A stretch of 64,000 nt of DNA, taken from positions 4,092,001 to 4,156,000 of the forward strand of contig NC_015554.1 in the NCBI RefSeq assembly GCF_000213655.1. The letters run 5' to 3'. Positions 51,315 through 61,333 of this stretch are shown here, in pieces (the first letter of the stretch is position 1; each line of letters starts with the position of its first letter). Below the pieces are notes generated by a model. That model saw only the letters and a program-made list of their open reading frames with translations. It was not told the DNA's origin and made no database searches. This stretch comes from Alteromonas naphthalenivorans (GTDB lineage Bacteria; Pseudomonadota; Gammaproteobacteria; Enterobacterales; Alteromonadaceae). The position numbers and the translations under genes were made by a program.

Positions 51315-52535
51315 ATGGATTTTTCGCATAACGATAAAACAAACGCCCTACTCGAAAAACTTGATGCATTTATTGCTGAACATATCGAGCCCATTGAAAA
51401 TGAAGTTTATGATTTTCATCATAAAGAGAACCACCACGGTGATTGGAAAAAGTGGAAGCTACACCCTGGCACCGAGGCACTAAAACAAAAAGCGCGAGAA
51501 GCAGGTTTAGCTAATTTATTTTTGCCCGATGCTGAGCTTGGTAAAGGACTAACCACGCTAGAATATGCGCCTATGGCTGAGCGTATGGGCAGATTTCTTT
51601 TCGCCCCTGAAATATTCAACTGTAACGCGCCAGATACGGGAAACATGGAAGTGCTTTATCACTTTGGTAACGATGCCCAAAAAGCCAAGTGGCTTACCCC
51701 ATTGCTAGCAGGTGAAATACGTTCCGTGTTTGGTATGACGGAGCCCGATGTTGCCTCCTCTGACGCCACCAACATGGCAGCGACTATTATTGAAGATGGC
51801 GATGATGTAGTGATCAACGGCAAAAAGTGGTGGTCTACCGGTTTGGGGCATCCCAACGCTGCTTTCACTATATTCATGGGTTTATCTAACCCTGAAAACG
51901 ACAAGCACAGCCGCCATAGTATGGTGATTGTGCCACTTGATACACCGGGAATTACTATAACCCGCATGCTTGATGCCTACGGCGATTACGATGCCCCTTA
52001 CGGTCATGGTGAAATGCATTTTGATAATGTACGGGTAAGCAAAGAAAACCTGGTGATGGGTTTAGGCAAAGGCTTTGCTATAGCTCAAGGGCGCTTAGGG
52101 CCTGGCCGTATTCACCATTGTATGCGCGCTATCGGCATGGCTGAAAAATCACTTGAACTTGCCCTTAAGCGTGGGCACGAACGTGTCGCGTTTGGTAAGC
52201 CTATTATCCGCTTAGGCGGTAATTTAGAGCGAGTTGCTGAAGCTCGAATGGCCATAGAGCAAGCAAGGCTATTAACCCTTCATGCGGCATGGAAGATAGA
52301 CAACCTTGGGGTGAAGCACGCCATGACAGAAATATCTGCCATTAAAGTGGTGGTGCCAAACATGCTGCAATCGGTCGTAGACATGGCCCTGCAAATTCAT
52401 GGTGGTGCTGGCATGTGTAGCGACTTCCCATTAGCACGCTTTGCTGCAGGTGCTCGCGCACTACGATTAGCTGATGGCCCTGATGAAGTGCATAAAGGCA
52501 TGGTGTCGCGGATAGAGCTTAGAAAGTATCAATAA
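51315..52535 (+). CDS. Acyl-CoA dehydrogenase family protein (ACAD10/11-like)
   Basis: This 406-residue FAD-dependent acyl-CoA dehydrogenase has FGMTEPDVASSDATN (flavin/substrate loop), KKWWSTGLGHPNA, RLGPGRIHHCMRAIGMAEKSLELALKR and the C-terminal IHGGAGMCSDFPLAR. The catalytic-base position fits DGPDEVHKG, as in ACAD10/11-type proteins. It is transcribed from a gap shared with a LysR gene. The chain length or structure of its acyl-CoA substrate is not evident. A tandem repeat starts two bases after the stop. Confidence 0.9.
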   Translation: MDFSHNDKTNALLEKLDAFIAEHIEPIENEVYDFHHKENHHGDWKKWKLHPGTEALKQKAREAGLANLFLPDAELGKGLTTLEYAPMAERMGRFLFAPEIFNCNAPDTGNMEVLYHFGNDAQKAKWLTPLLAGEIRSVFGMTEPDVASSDATNMAATIIEDGDDVVINGKKWWSTGLGHPNAAFTIFMGLSNPENDKHSRHSMVIVPLDTPGITITRMLDAYGDYDAPYGHGEMHFDNVRVSKENLVMGLGKGFAIAQGRLGPGRIHHCMRAIGMAEKSLELALKRGHERVAFGKPIIRLGGNLERVAEARMAIEQARLLTLHAAWKIDNLGVKHAMTEISAIKVVVPNMLQSVVDMALQIHGGAGMCSDFPLARFAAGARALRLADGPDEVHKGMVSRIELRKYQ

Positions 52536-52536
52536 A

Positions 52537-52662
52537 ACAGCCTTGAGCGAATAGACAGCCTTGAGCGAATAGACAGCCCTGAGCGAATAGACAGCCCTGA
52601 GCGAACAGACAGCCTTGAGCAGGTAAACAGCCCTGAGCGGATAACCAGCCATGAGCGTTTAT
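52537..52662. repeat. 18-bp tandem repeat, seven copies
   Basis: Seven consecutive 18-base units of the form ACAGCCyTGAGCGAATAG start at 52537, 52555, 52573, 52591, 52609, 52627 and 52645. The first four are almost identical and later copies drift. A possible eighth degenerate unit follows. There are no spacers, so this is a minisatellite and not a CRISPR array. It lies in the 3' untranslated region of the acyl-CoA dehydrogenase gene, before a terminator. Confidence 0.9.
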
Positions 52663-52684
52663 AAATAACCTCGAGCATTAAACA

Positions 52685-52724
52685 AAAAAGAGGCCTACTT
52701 TTCTAAGTAGGCCTCTTTTTCTTA
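52685..52724 (+). terminator. Bidirectional terminator
   Basis: AAAAAGAGGCCTACTT (52685-52700) pairs with AAGTAGGCCTCTTTTT around a 4-base loop. U-rich runs on both strands serve the acyl-CoA dehydrogenase gene and the convergent hypothetical gene. Confidence 0.88.
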
Positions 52725-52766
52725 TTCACTCTTCAGTATTAGGTGTTCAAAAGAATGGTGTTTACG

Positions 52767-53300
52767 CTACTCACTGTCTTCGTTCAAACGACTATGAATG
52801 AGCTCAAGTTTGGCAAAACTTTTGTTTAACTCTGGGTTCGTCATGACTAACGCCAACACGTGTTCATAGCTTTCTTCGCGAGTTTGTTTGGTTAAAAATT
52901 TAATCATTTGGTCGCTAGGTAATCGACTCAAATCAATCCCTGTGCCAGTAGACATGGCTTGGATATACATTGCTCGCGCAGTTTTAACATACCGAGGCTC
53001 ACAGGTTTTTTTGGCAATTTTACTGCCTATAGGCCGATGATAAGAACAGAGCACGTCAAACTTCGCCACTTCATTTATTTCATGATACATATCCAAGAAA
53101 TCAAATTTGGCTTTATTGAATTCACGCTGTAATTGCGGTTTTGTTTTTTGTCCAAGTATTTCAAATTTCTCATACTGTCGAGTTTTATCATGCTGCGCAA
53201 ATACTGCACTACTAAACAGAATAGAAGCTACTGTGAATAGGCCTGCTAAGTGCTTTATGGTAGCGCCAGATATAGCGGAAGTGGTGTGTGCCTTCATCAT
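52767..53300 (-). CDS. Hypothetical periplasmic protein
   Basis: The 177-residue protein has a signal peptide (hydrophobic ~19-34, cut after VFAQ or AVFA) and a helical, charged mature part with two Cys (CSYHRPIG, KTCEPRYV) that may form a disulfide. I recognise no family. It is monocistronic, between the terminator at 52685 and the efflux operon. Confidence 0.7.
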   Translation of the reverse strand: MMKAHTTSAISGATIKHLAGLFTVASILFSSAVFAQHDKTRQYEKFEILGQKTKPQLQREFNKAKFDFLDMYHEINEVAKFDVLCSYHRPIGSKIAKKTCEPRYVKTARAMYIQAMSTGTGIDLSRLPSDQMIKFLTKQTREESYEHVLALVMTNPELNKSFAKLELIHSRLNEDSE

Positions 53301-53427
53301 TTGTTCCCTTTTTGATGCGTTAAATTCAACCTAGCACATGTACAATTTATAGGCAAAAAAATAACTATTGTGCCTTCTGCTACCGCTTGGGGCTTGGGCT
53401 CGCGCCTTTCTTGGCAAAACCTTCTTT

Positions 53428-54549
53428 TTAAGCCATGCTACCCACGGTGCTTTTAAATCGACGTAGGGCAATATAATAAAATACCCCACCAATAAATGTT
53501 AGCGCAATAAGTTGAGGGTACACCACACTTAGCCCAGCCCCTCTGTACAGCACACCTTGTGATGCCATAACAAAATGAGTATTAGGCGCAATAAGCATAA
53601 TGTTTTGAATTAAGTCAGGCATACTTTCTCTTGGTGTTACACCACCAGACAGCAACTGAAGCGGTAATAATACTAGAATCAATAAAAGCCCAAACTGTGG
53701 CATAGAGCGCGCGATGGTTGCCATGAATATACCTAAACTACTCACCGCAAACAGGTGAATGGCCACCGCCAGCATAAATAACCACACGTCGCCATTTATG
53801 GGAACGCCCAGTACATATTGAATCACTAAGTACACAGACATGAGTGTAGCAAGCCATACCATCAATAAGGTAGCGGCAATTTTCGACAACATAATTTCAC
53901 TGCTAGATACCGGCATTGCCAGCAAGTGCTCTACCGTACCCCGCTCTTTTTCTCGAATAAGCGCCGCGCCCGATAAAATAATGGCAATCATGGTCACCGC
54001 ATTAATGAGCTCCATAACGGAGCCAAACCAAAAACTTTCTAATGCGGGGTTAAACCGTGCGCGCATGATTAAGTCTACAATGTAACTGGTTTCTGACTTA
54101 TACCCAGCCACATAAGCGGCCACCTCTTCGCCGATAATTTCCGTAATATAGCCGTTACCGGTAAACGCCTGGCTAATGCGGGTAGCATCTACGTTAACTT
54201 GTACATCAGGTACTGACCCCTTCATCACGTCTTTTTCGAATTCAGGCGGTATGGTCACTACAAAGGTGTACTTGCCTGTATCTAAGCTGGGGTTAACCTC
54301 CTGATCTGTAATAATATCAGGTGTTAAAAAATAAGGTGGCACGAAGCCGTCTATTACCCGATGAGAAAGCTGCGAACGGTCGTGATCTACAAACGCGATA
54401 GGCGCGTTATGCAAAGACTCAGGTACTGCTGTGGCCGCAGTGTAAATGTTTAAGGTGAATACATAGAAAATGAGCACCAACATCACAGGGTCGCGCCATA
54501 AGCTCCACAGTTCTTTTACGCTAAGGTGTAATACATTATTCATCTTCAT
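53428..54549 (-). CDS. yhhJ: ABC-2 type permease (YhhJ family)
   Basis: This 373-residue inner-membrane permease has one N-terminal transmembrane helix, a large periplasmic domain (~45-175) and five C-terminal helices, the ABC-2 layout. The segment IREKERGTVEHLLAMPVSSSEIMLSKI is typical. It lies 3 bp after the RbbA-like gene, and with the HlyD-type adaptor it forms a tripartite exporter operon like yhiI-rbbA-yhhJ. Substrate unknown. Confidence 0.9.
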   Translation of the reverse strand: MKMNNVLHLSVKELWSLWRDPVMLVLIFYVFTLNIYTAATAVPESLHNAPIAFVDHDRSQLSHRVIDGFVPPYFLTPDIITDQEVNPSLDTGKYTFVVTIPPEFEKDVMKGSVPDVQVNVDATRISQAFTGNGYITEIIGEEVAAYVAGYKSETSYIVDLIMRARFNPALESFWFGSVMELINAVTMIAIILSGAALIREKERGTVEHLLAMPVSSSEIMLSKIAATLLMVWLATLMSVYLVIQYVLGVPINGDVWLFMLAVAIHLFAVSSLGIFMATIARSMPQFGLLLILVLLPLQLLSGGVTPRESMPDLIQNIMLIAPNTHFVMASQGVLYRGAGLSVVYPQLIALTFIGGVFYYIALRRFKSTVGSMA

Positions 54550-54552
54550 GTC

Positions 54553-57345
54553 TTAGCGTTCCTGTTTCTTAAGTAGCACCACTGACAACCACAGAGTAAC
54601 GGGAATGCCAATCGCTATGGCATATACCGCAAAATCTAAAGTGCCAAACCCTAACCCTTTGCTGAAAATGCCTCGACTGGCTAACAAGAAGTAGCTTATG
54701 GGGTGCATTTCTCCAATAACTTTACCAATACCTTCGAGCGCTGAAACCGGCGTAATCATGCCTGCAAATTGTACCGCAGGTACCATGGTTCCAATGGTAG
54801 TAAGTAGAATAGCGGCAATTTGGCTATTGGTAAAAACAGACGCCAACAAGCCAAAACTGGTAGAAAAGGTCACAAATAATAGTGCAATAATGGCAAACGC
54901 GAAGACATCGCCTTTAAGCGGTACTTTAAAAAAGTACACCGCCATCAGTACCAATAAAATGAAGCTAACAAACGAAGTAAGGATATAAGGCACTTGTTTG
55001 CCCAGCAGAAATTCGAGTTTCGATACTGGCGTCACATACAAATTAATAATTGAGCCTAGCTCTTTTTCTCGCACCACGGCTAACGAGGTAAGCAACGCCG
55101 GTATCATCAATAACAGCATTGGAATAACCGCAGGTACAATGGCAACTAAGCTTTTAATATCGGGGTTATACAAGTAGCGCGATTGCACATCAATCAGCGA
55201 GGTAGAAGTGGTCGTGCTCATTTGAGAGGCTTGTTCTAACAACCAGGTTAAGTGGATACCTTCAACATAGCCTTCAATGGTCTCTGCTCTAGAGGGCATA
55301 GAGCCATCTATCCACGCGGCAATTTGTACATTTTCACCTTTGTATAGCTTTTGACCAAAATCAGGTGGTATCTCAATGGCAAGTGACAGCTCGCCACTTT
55401 TCATTCGCCTATCCATATCTTCATAGCTGGTTATATCAGGCTGGGTAACAAAATATCGTGAACCTGCAAGGCTATTGGTGTATTGCTCACTGATGGCAGA
55501 CTTGTCGCGGTCGAACACCGCATATTGTAAATCTTCTACATCCATGGTTATGCCGTAGCCAATGACCAGCATCAATACGATAGAGCCTAAAAATGCCATG
55601 GTTAAGCGGATAGGGTCGCGCATTAACTCCAGCGTTTCACGGGTGGCATAACTCATTAAACGTTGTAGCGACTGTCTATAGCGGCTCTTTTGTTTTGTAG
55701 CCGCAGGCACTGCGCTGGTATTTTCTTTTTCTGGGATGGCTTCTTGTCCCGCTGAAGAAACACCTTTCTTCAAGCTAGCCTCTTCGCTTTGCACATCATC
55801 TTTACTTGGCTGCGCGGCCTCTAAGTAGTCGATAAACGCTTCTTCTAAGGTCGCAGCTTGCTTGTGGGCCACAATGGCCTCAGGTGAATCAGTTACCAGC
55901 ACTTTGCCAGCGTGCATAAGCGAAATGCGATCGCACCTTGCCGCTTCGTTCATAAAGTGTGTGGAAATAAAGATAGTCACACCATCTTCTCTGGCCAAGG
56001 TGATGAGCAAACGCCAGAAATTATCCCTCGCGATGGGGTCTACCCCCGATGTGGGTTCATCTAGAATCAGTACTTCAGGTTTGTGTACCATGGCCACCGC
56101 CAACGACAACCGTTGACGCAACCCTAACGGTAACGATGCGGGCAACGCATCTTTGTGATGACTTAGTGAAAAGCGCTCAAGCATCTCTTGTACGCGAGCC
56201 TCACGCTGCTTGTTATCTTGAGTATTAGCCTGTGTAAATAGCCGCGCGTGTAGTACCAAATTTTGTTCAACGGTAAGCTCGGTATACAAGGAAAAGCTTT
56301 GCGACATATAGCCCACGCGGTATCGCGTGGCAATGTCGTTCGGATCTAATACGCTGCCTAACATCCATGCTTCGCCAGCGGTTTGTGGTAATAGCCCAGT
56401 TAGCATTTTCATGGTGGTCGATTTACCACAGCCATTCGACCCCAGAAAGCCAAATATCTCGCCTTTTTTAATAGAAAAACTGACGTTATCAACCGCAGTA
56501 AAATCACCAAACTTCATGGTGAGACTTTTCGCCTCTATGGCAATAGGCGCGTGAGCACTTTCATCTATGGGGGTAATAACAACGGGCAGGTGTTTGCGTC
56601 TTATCGATTCGGGCAGCAACGCAATAAATGCCGACTCTAGATTATCCGTTTGGGTTTTCGCCAGCAGTTCTTTCGGCGTACCTGTGGCTAACACCTTGCC
56701 ATCGTTCATGGCAATAAGATGTTCAAATTGCTGCGCTTCATCCATATACGCGGTGGCAACCAGCACCGTTAGATCAACCTGCCCTTTTCGAATATCCGCA
56801 ATTAAGCGCCAAAATTGACTGCGCGCTAACGGATCTACGCCGGTAGTAGGCTCATCTAAAATCAGTAATTTAGGATCGTGAATAAGGGCACAGCATAAGC
56901 CTAACTTTTGCTTCATTCCACCAGACAGCTTGCCCGCAGGGCGAGATAAAAAAGGAAACAGCCCGGTGCGCTTAGTTAAATTGTCGATACGTTTGCGACG
57001 CTCGGCGCGTCCGTGCCCAAATAGCTTGGCGAAAAACTGTAAGTTTTCTTCAACCGATAAGGTGGGATATAGATTCTTGCCCAATCCCTGTGGCATGTAG
57101 GCAATATCCGCACAAATGGCTTCTCGGTGAGCCCGCTCACGCATGTCGCCATCAAGGACATTAAGCGTACCTTGCTGCAACGCCCGTTCACCAGCAATAA
57201 GCGATAAAAGCGTAGATTTCCCCACGCCATCAGGCCCAATGAAACCTACCGTTGCACCGCGCGGAATGTGAAGTGAGATGTCTGCGATGGCGGTAGTTGA
57301 TTTGTAATGAACCGTCAGACCTTCGCAGGTAATGACGTCTTTCAT
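54553..57345 (-). CDS. rbbA: RbbA-like fused ABC ATPase-permease
   Basis: The 930-residue protein contains two ABC ATPase domains and one ABC-2 permease. Domain 1 (about 1-245) has [17 protein letters not shown] and [12 protein letters not shown]. Domain 2 (about 270-500) has GSNGCGKST and [12 protein letters not shown], but the signature is LPLGLRQRL and not LSGGQ-like, so it may be hydrolytically unequal. An acidic/Lys linker (~510-550) precedes the permease with six helices. It overlaps the HlyD gene by 4 bp. Homologues are described as ribosome-associated ATPase RbbA or as exporters. Confidence 0.92.
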   Translation of the reverse strand: MKDVITCEGLTVHYKSTTAIADISLHIPRGATVGFIGPDGVGKSTLLSLIAGERALQQGTLNVLDGDMRERAHREAICADIAYMPQGLGKNLYPTLSVEENLQFFAKLFGHGRAERRKRIDNLTKRTGLFPFLSRPAGKLSGGMKQKLGLCCALIHDPKLLILDEPTTGVDPLARSQFWRLIADIRKGQVDLTVLVATAYMDEAQQFEHLIAMNDGKVLATGTPKELLAKTQTDNLESAFIALLPESIRRKHLPVVITPIDESAHAPIAIEAKSLTMKFGDFTAVDNVSFSIKKGEIFGFLGSNGCGKSTTMKMLTGLLPQTAGEAWMLGSVLDPNDIATRYRVGYMSQSFSLYTELTVEQNLVLHARLFTQANTQDNKQREARVQEMLERFSLSHHKDALPASLPLGLRQRLSLAVAMVHKPEVLILDEPTSGVDPIARDNFWRLLITLAREDGVTIFISTHFMNEAARCDRISLMHAGKVLVTDSPEAIVAHKQAATLEEAFIDYLEAAQPSKDDVQSEEASLKKGVSSAGQEAIPEKENTSAVPAATKQKSRYRQSLQRLMSYATRETLELMRDPIRLTMAFLGSIVLMLVIGYGITMDVEDLQYAVFDRDKSAISEQYTNSLAGSRYFVTQPDITSYEDMDRRMKSGELSLAIEIPPDFGQKLYKGENVQIAAWIDGSMPSRAETIEGYVEGIHLTWLLEQASQMSTTTSTSLIDVQSRYLYNPDIKSLVAIVPAVIPMLLLMIPALLTSLAVVREKELGSIINLYVTPVSKLEFLLGKQVPYILTSFVSFILLVLMAVYFFKVPLKGDVFAFAIIALLFVTFSTSFGLLASVFTNSQIAAILLTTIGTMVPAVQFAGMITPVSALEGIGKVIGEMHPISYFLLASRGIFSKGLGFGTLDFAVYAIAIGIPVTLWLSVVLLKKQER

Positions 57346-58406
57346 AGCGCAACCAATTCAGGCACATCACTTGGCCACGCGGCATCATCATCAAGCTTTA
57401 CCCATACCACTCCAGGCAGGCCTGTCTTCACTTTTTCAATATGCTTTTGCAGCAAGTCTTTTGGAATTTGTGCTTTTACCCGGAACATCAATTTTTCTCG
57501 CTCACTTTCAGTTTCCACTGAACGAGGCGTAAATTGGGCGACATCTGCCACATAAGAAATGCTGGCGGGAATAGAAATATCAGATGCAGCATCTAAAACA
57601 ATACGTGCTTCAGAGCCAATAGAAAGCCGCCCTACTTGGGTAGCAGGCAAATAGAACGTCATATAAACATTGGTTAAATCCACAAGGCTAAGTACACGCC
57701 CGCCTGCAGCAACCACTTCGCCAGGTTGCACAACACGGTATTGAATACGCCCGTTGCGCGGTGCTTTTAATAACATATCGTCTATTTCAGATTCAATTTG
57801 CGCGATGGTGGCATCGCTTGCCGTTACCGCCGCTTGGGCTGACAAGTACTGAGATTTAGAGGCTTCAATGGTAGCGTCTGCGGCAGCAAGTCTTGCCGAA
57901 GCAGCATTCACTGCCGCCTTCGCACTTTCTACCGTGGTTAAGTTATCTTCGGCTAACTGTTTCGACACCGCACCGGTTTTTGATAATTCATTGGTGCGTC
58001 TTGCATGGGCTTCTGCCGCTTTTAGTTCGGCTTCGGTTTGAAGCAACGCAGCTTGTAAGGCCACCTTTTCGCTCTCACGCTGTGCAATGGCCATGTGCGC
58101 TGCGGCTACTGCACTTTGCGCCTGAACTCGCTGGGCATTAGCTTGACGAAGCTGACCTTTAATCGTTGTAGTATCAAGCTCTGCGACTAGCATTCCCTCT
58201 TCTACTTGCTCGCCTTCATCTACAAAAATAGCTTCTACTCTTCCCGCCACCTTGGCAGCAATACCAATTTCAATCGCTTCAATTCGGCCATTACTCGACA
58301 CCACATCTTCTTGTTCGGCGTCACCGAATAAGGCGTTATAGCCAAGCACTAACAATACCATCAACAAAAGAACTAAAACGAAGGGGGTCTTCTTCACTGT
58401 CTTCAC
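57342..58406 (-). CDS. yhiI: HlyD family periplasmic adaptor (YhiI-like)
   Basis: This 354-residue membrane-fusion protein has one N-terminal transmembrane anchor (about 8-25), a lipoyl-like beta domain ([26 protein letters not shown]), a long alanine/glutamate-rich coiled-coil hairpin (~75-190) and a beta barrel ([18 protein letters not shown]). It links the inner-membrane RbbA/YhhJ pump to an outer-membrane channel encoded elsewhere. It is the first gene of the operon. Confidence 0.92.
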   Translation of the reverse strand: MKTVKKTPFVLVLLLMVLLVLGYNALFGDAEQEDVVSSNGRIEAIEIGIAAKVAGRVEAIFVDEGEQVEEGMLVAELDTTTIKGQLRQANAQRVQAQSAVAAAHMAIAQRESEKVALQAALLQTEAELKAAEAHARRTNELSKTGAVSKQLAEDNLTTVESAKAAVNAASARLAAADATIEASKSQYLSAQAAVTASDATIAQIESEIDDMLLKAPRNGRIQYRVVQPGEVVAAGGRVLSLVDLTNVYMTFYLPATQVGRLSIGSEARIVLDAASDISIPASISYVADVAQFTPRSVETESEREKLMFRVKAQIPKDLLQKHIEKVKTGLPGVVWVKLDDDAAWPSDVPELVAL

Positions 58407-58790
58407 GGCAACGCTTCCTGTGTAATGAATCTCGCTGTATAAAAAGCGCGAGTGTTTTCACGGTGTGGGGAACGAATAAGTTACCCCTGTGATTTAATCA
58501 ATTAATGGCTTTCTAGCTGAATAACCCAGTGTACCCATTAGGGAGGAAGCATCTTTGTTCTAAATCAACAAAACGTAGTGTTGAGCTATTAGTAAGCTGA
58601 AGTTTATTAAACAGATGTTGCTTAGAAGCGTAAGCGAGGATATTTGTATGGAAAGTAAAAGAATATCGAACCTGATAAAGGTGCAAAAAATGAAGGTCGC
58701 CTCTACCTTTCTTGCACCTTTTTTACACCTTGAATAATCAAGTTTTAAGCAAAGCTTTTTAGCTAAAATCCTAAAGATAGAAGCGTTGAG
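58407..58790. other. Intergenic region with a hairpin
   Basis: The region between the efflux operon and mmsB holds the promoter for the HlyD gene. AAAGGTGCAA (58677-58686) pairs with TTGCACCTTT (58712-58721), with inner pairing AAGGT/ACCTT, and is followed by TTTT on the plus strand. A 29-codon open frame (ATG 58648, AGGA 8 bases upstream) spans the hairpin, but nothing supports it as a gene. Confidence 0.45.
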
Positions 58791-59675
58791 CTAAAGGGTT
58801 TTGATAATAGAAGAAAAATCTAGCCCACCGTTTTCTTGTGCTTGTTCACAATACGCCCGATATAACTCGGCAGCTCTTTCTCCCATCGGCACTTTTGCTC
58901 CCACAGACTCAGCGCCCTGCATGGCTAAGGTCAAATCTTTCACCATAAGCGCTGCGGCAAAACCACCGGCAAAGTCATTATCCGCGGGGCTCGCTGGGCC
59001 TACCCCCTTTACTGGGCAGTAGCTGGTCATCGACCATGTTTGCCCCGACGCATTCGACGCAATATCGAAAAATACTTGTGGATCTAAATCTAGCTTTTCA
59101 GCTAGTTGAAACGCTTCACAGGTAGCAATCATGCTGGCACCTAGCAGCATATTATTGCAAATTTTAGCGGATTGCCCTGCCCCACATTCTCCCGCATGAA
59201 TAATTTTCTTACCCATGGCTGAAAGTACTTTTTCTGCCTGTTCGAAGGCAGTGTTTTCTCCTCCCACCATAAAAGTAAGGGTGCCGTCGCCTGCAGCCTT
59301 GGTGCCGCCAGATACTGGTGCGTCTACCATAAGCAAGCCCTGCGCTTTTGCCATGCCGCCGACTTCCTTGGCAGTGGCCACATCTATGGTTGAACAATCT
59401 AATAGCAAGGTACCTGATTTTGCATTGGGCAATACGGTTTCTTCGTATATGCCCTTAACGTGTTTGCCAGCCGGTAACATGGTTACCACTGCATCACAGC
59501 GCTCTACGGCTTGCTTGGCAGACTCGGCTAATTCACAGCCATTCTCTTTTGCCATGGCCATAGCATCGCTGCTTAAATCAAACGCCAATACGCTAAACCC
59601 GTTTTTCACTAGGTTTTTTGCCATGCCCGAGCCCATATTACCTAGGCCAATAAACGCAATTTTTTTAGTCATCAT
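58791..59675 (-). CDS. mmsB: 3-hydroxyisobutyrate dehydrogenase
   Basis: The enzyme oxidises 3-hydroxyisobutyrate to methylmalonate semialdehyde with NAD in valine breakdown. The 294-residue protein has the Rossmann motif GLGNMGSGMAKNL, the substrate loop DAPVSGGTKAAGDGTLTFMVGG and the catalytic Lys in AGQSAKICNNM. It lies 30 bp after the second mmsA, whose product uses its product. Confidence 0.93.
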   Translation of the reverse strand: MMTKKIAFIGLGNMGSGMAKNLVKNGFSVLAFDLSSDAMAMAKENGCELAESAKQAVERCDAVVTMLPAGKHVKGIYEETVLPNAKSGTLLLDCSTIDVATAKEVGGMAKAQGLLMVDAPVSGGTKAAGDGTLTFMVGGENTAFEQAEKVLSAMGKKIIHAGECGAGQSAKICNNMLLGASMIATCEAFQLAEKLDLDPQVFFDIASNASGQTWSMTSYCPVKGVGPASPADNDFAGGFAAALMVKDLTLAMQGAESVGAKVPMGERAAELYRAYCEQAQENGGLDFSSIIKTL

Positions 59676-59705
59676 TCACTCCAAATTTATATCGTTGGAC
59701 TCGGC

Positions 59706-61205
59706 CTATTCCATGGTAGGAATAACAAACGCATTGTCGTTAGTATCAGAACCATCAGGCCATCGCTGGGTAACGGTTTTCACTTTGGTCCAAAATTTAA
59801 CCCCTTCCATACCATGCTGATTGGTATCGCCAAAGGCCGAACGCTTCCAGCCGCCAAATGTGTGGTAAGCCACAGGGACCGGAATGGGTACATTGATGCC
59901 TACCATGCCCACGTTCACACGATGCGCAAACTCTCTGGCGGCATGGCCGTTTCGGGTGTAAATAGCCACACCATTACCGTATTGGTGATCGCTTGCCAGC
60001 GATACCGCGTGGTTAAAGTCGGTGGCACGAACAATTTGAAGCACAGGCCCGAAGATTTCTTCTTGATAGGAGCGCATATCGGCAGTGACATTGTCGAACA
60101 ATGTGGGTCCAATAAAATAGCCGTTAGTTTGCTGAGGTATTTGCGACGTGCGACCATCGTAAATAAGGTTCGCGCCTTCTGAAATGGCTAGTTCAATGTA
60201 TTCTTCAACCCGTGATTTATGGGCAGCGGTTACCACAGGGCCGTAGTGGGCCGACTCATCTTCAGAGTGACTTACTTTTATGGCTTTAATGGCAGGGATA
60301 AGCTTGTCGATAAGCTTTTCTGCGGTGCCCTCACCTACGGGCACTACCACAGGCAATGCCATGCATCGCTCGCCCGCAGACCCATACGCAGCGCCCACTA
60401 AATCGGCCACCACCTGATCTAAATCAGCGTCTGGCATCACTATGCCGTGGTTTTTAGCGCCGCCCATGGCTTGAATACGTTTGCCGGCTCGTGCACCACG
60501 CTCATAAACATAATTGGCAATGTCAGATGAGCCCACAAAGCTGGCTGCCTTTACGTCTTGATGATCAAGCAAGGCATCAACCGCTACTTTGTCACCATGT
60601 ACCACGTTCAATACGCCTTTAGGCAACCCTGCTTGTAGCATGAGCTTGGCTAATTCAACAGGTACCGACGGATCCCGCTCTGAAGGTTTTAAAATAAAGG
60701 CATTCCCGCAGGCAATGGCTACGCCGAACATCCACATGGGTATCATTGCTGGGAAATTAAACGGCGTTATCCCCGCAACCACACCTAATGGCTGGCGCAT
60801 GGAATACACATCAATACCCGGCCCTGCGCTATCGGTGTATTCTCCTTTTTGCGCATGAGGAATGCCGCAAGCAAATTCAATAACCTCTAGCCCTCGTTGA
60901 ATGTCACCTTGGGCGTCGGATAGCACTTTACCGTGTTCGCTCGATAGCAACTGGGCAAGCCTGTCTTTGTCTTGCTCAACAAGGCGTTTAAATTCAAACA
61001 TAACCCGTGCACGGCGCTGAGGGTTTGTGGCTGCCCATTCACGCTGGGCTTTTTGGGCTACTTCAACAGCATGATTTACCGTTTCCACGGTAGCCAGCGT
61101 AACGTGGGCTTGAACCTTTCCTGTGTTAGGGGCGAACACATCGGCGTGACGCTCGCCTTCAGCAGTATAATCTTTGCCTTCAATAAAATGCGTTATGGTT
61201 CTCAT
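59706..61205 (-). CDS. mmsA: CoA-acylating methylmalonate-semialdehyde dehydrogenase (second copy)
   Basis: This 499-residue aldehyde dehydrogenase converts methylmalonate semialdehyde to propionyl-CoA. The catalytic Cys281 is in GSAGERCMALPVV, with ITPFNFPAMIPMWM and GGAKNHGIVMPDADLD. It is clearly paralogous to the protein at 19603 but differs throughout. Its partner mmsB indicates a role in valine catabolism, with the other copy assigned to beta-alanine/pyrimidines. A divergent LysR gene lies upstream. Confidence 0.94.
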   Translation of the reverse strand: MRTITHFIEGKDYTAEGERHADVFAPNTGKVQAHVTLATVETVNHAVEVAQKAQREWAATNPQRRARVMFEFKRLVEQDKDRLAQLLSSEHGKVLSDAQGDIQRGLEVIEFACGIPHAQKGEYTDSAGPGIDVYSMRQPLGVVAGITPFNFPAMIPMWMFGVAIACGNAFILKPSERDPSVPVELAKLMLQAGLPKGVLNVVHGDKVAVDALLDHQDVKAASFVGSSDIANYVYERGARAGKRIQAMGGAKNHGIVMPDADLDQVVADLVGAAYGSAGERCMALPVVVPVGEGTAEKLIDKLIPAIKAIKVSHSEDESAHYGPVVTAAHKSRVEEYIELAISEGANLIYDGRTSQIPQQTNGYFIGPTLFDNVTADMRSYQEEIFGPVLQIVRATDFNHAVSLASDHQYGNGVAIYTRNGHAAREFAHRVNVGMVGINVPIPVPVAYHTFGGWKRSAFGDTNQHGMEGVKFWTKVKTVTQRWPDGSDTNDNAFVIPTME

Positions 61206-61333
61206 GGCCTACCTCAACAACTTAAAAATAAAAACATATTATTTACAATTTTGAAACCTTGCGTTAAAAACTGCAAGTCAATATAGTTACAGCACAGTGC
61301 TGCATTTTTGCAGCAAGTTAAAAAGGTAATCAC

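Noticed and set aside
52537..52662. CRISPR-like direct repeats
   Set aside because: The 18-bp units are contiguous with no spacers and no cas genes are nearby; it is a minisatellite.
58648..58737. 29-residue small protein with a good Shine-Dalgarno
   Set aside because: The frame runs through a terminator-like hairpin and has no recognisable or comparative support.
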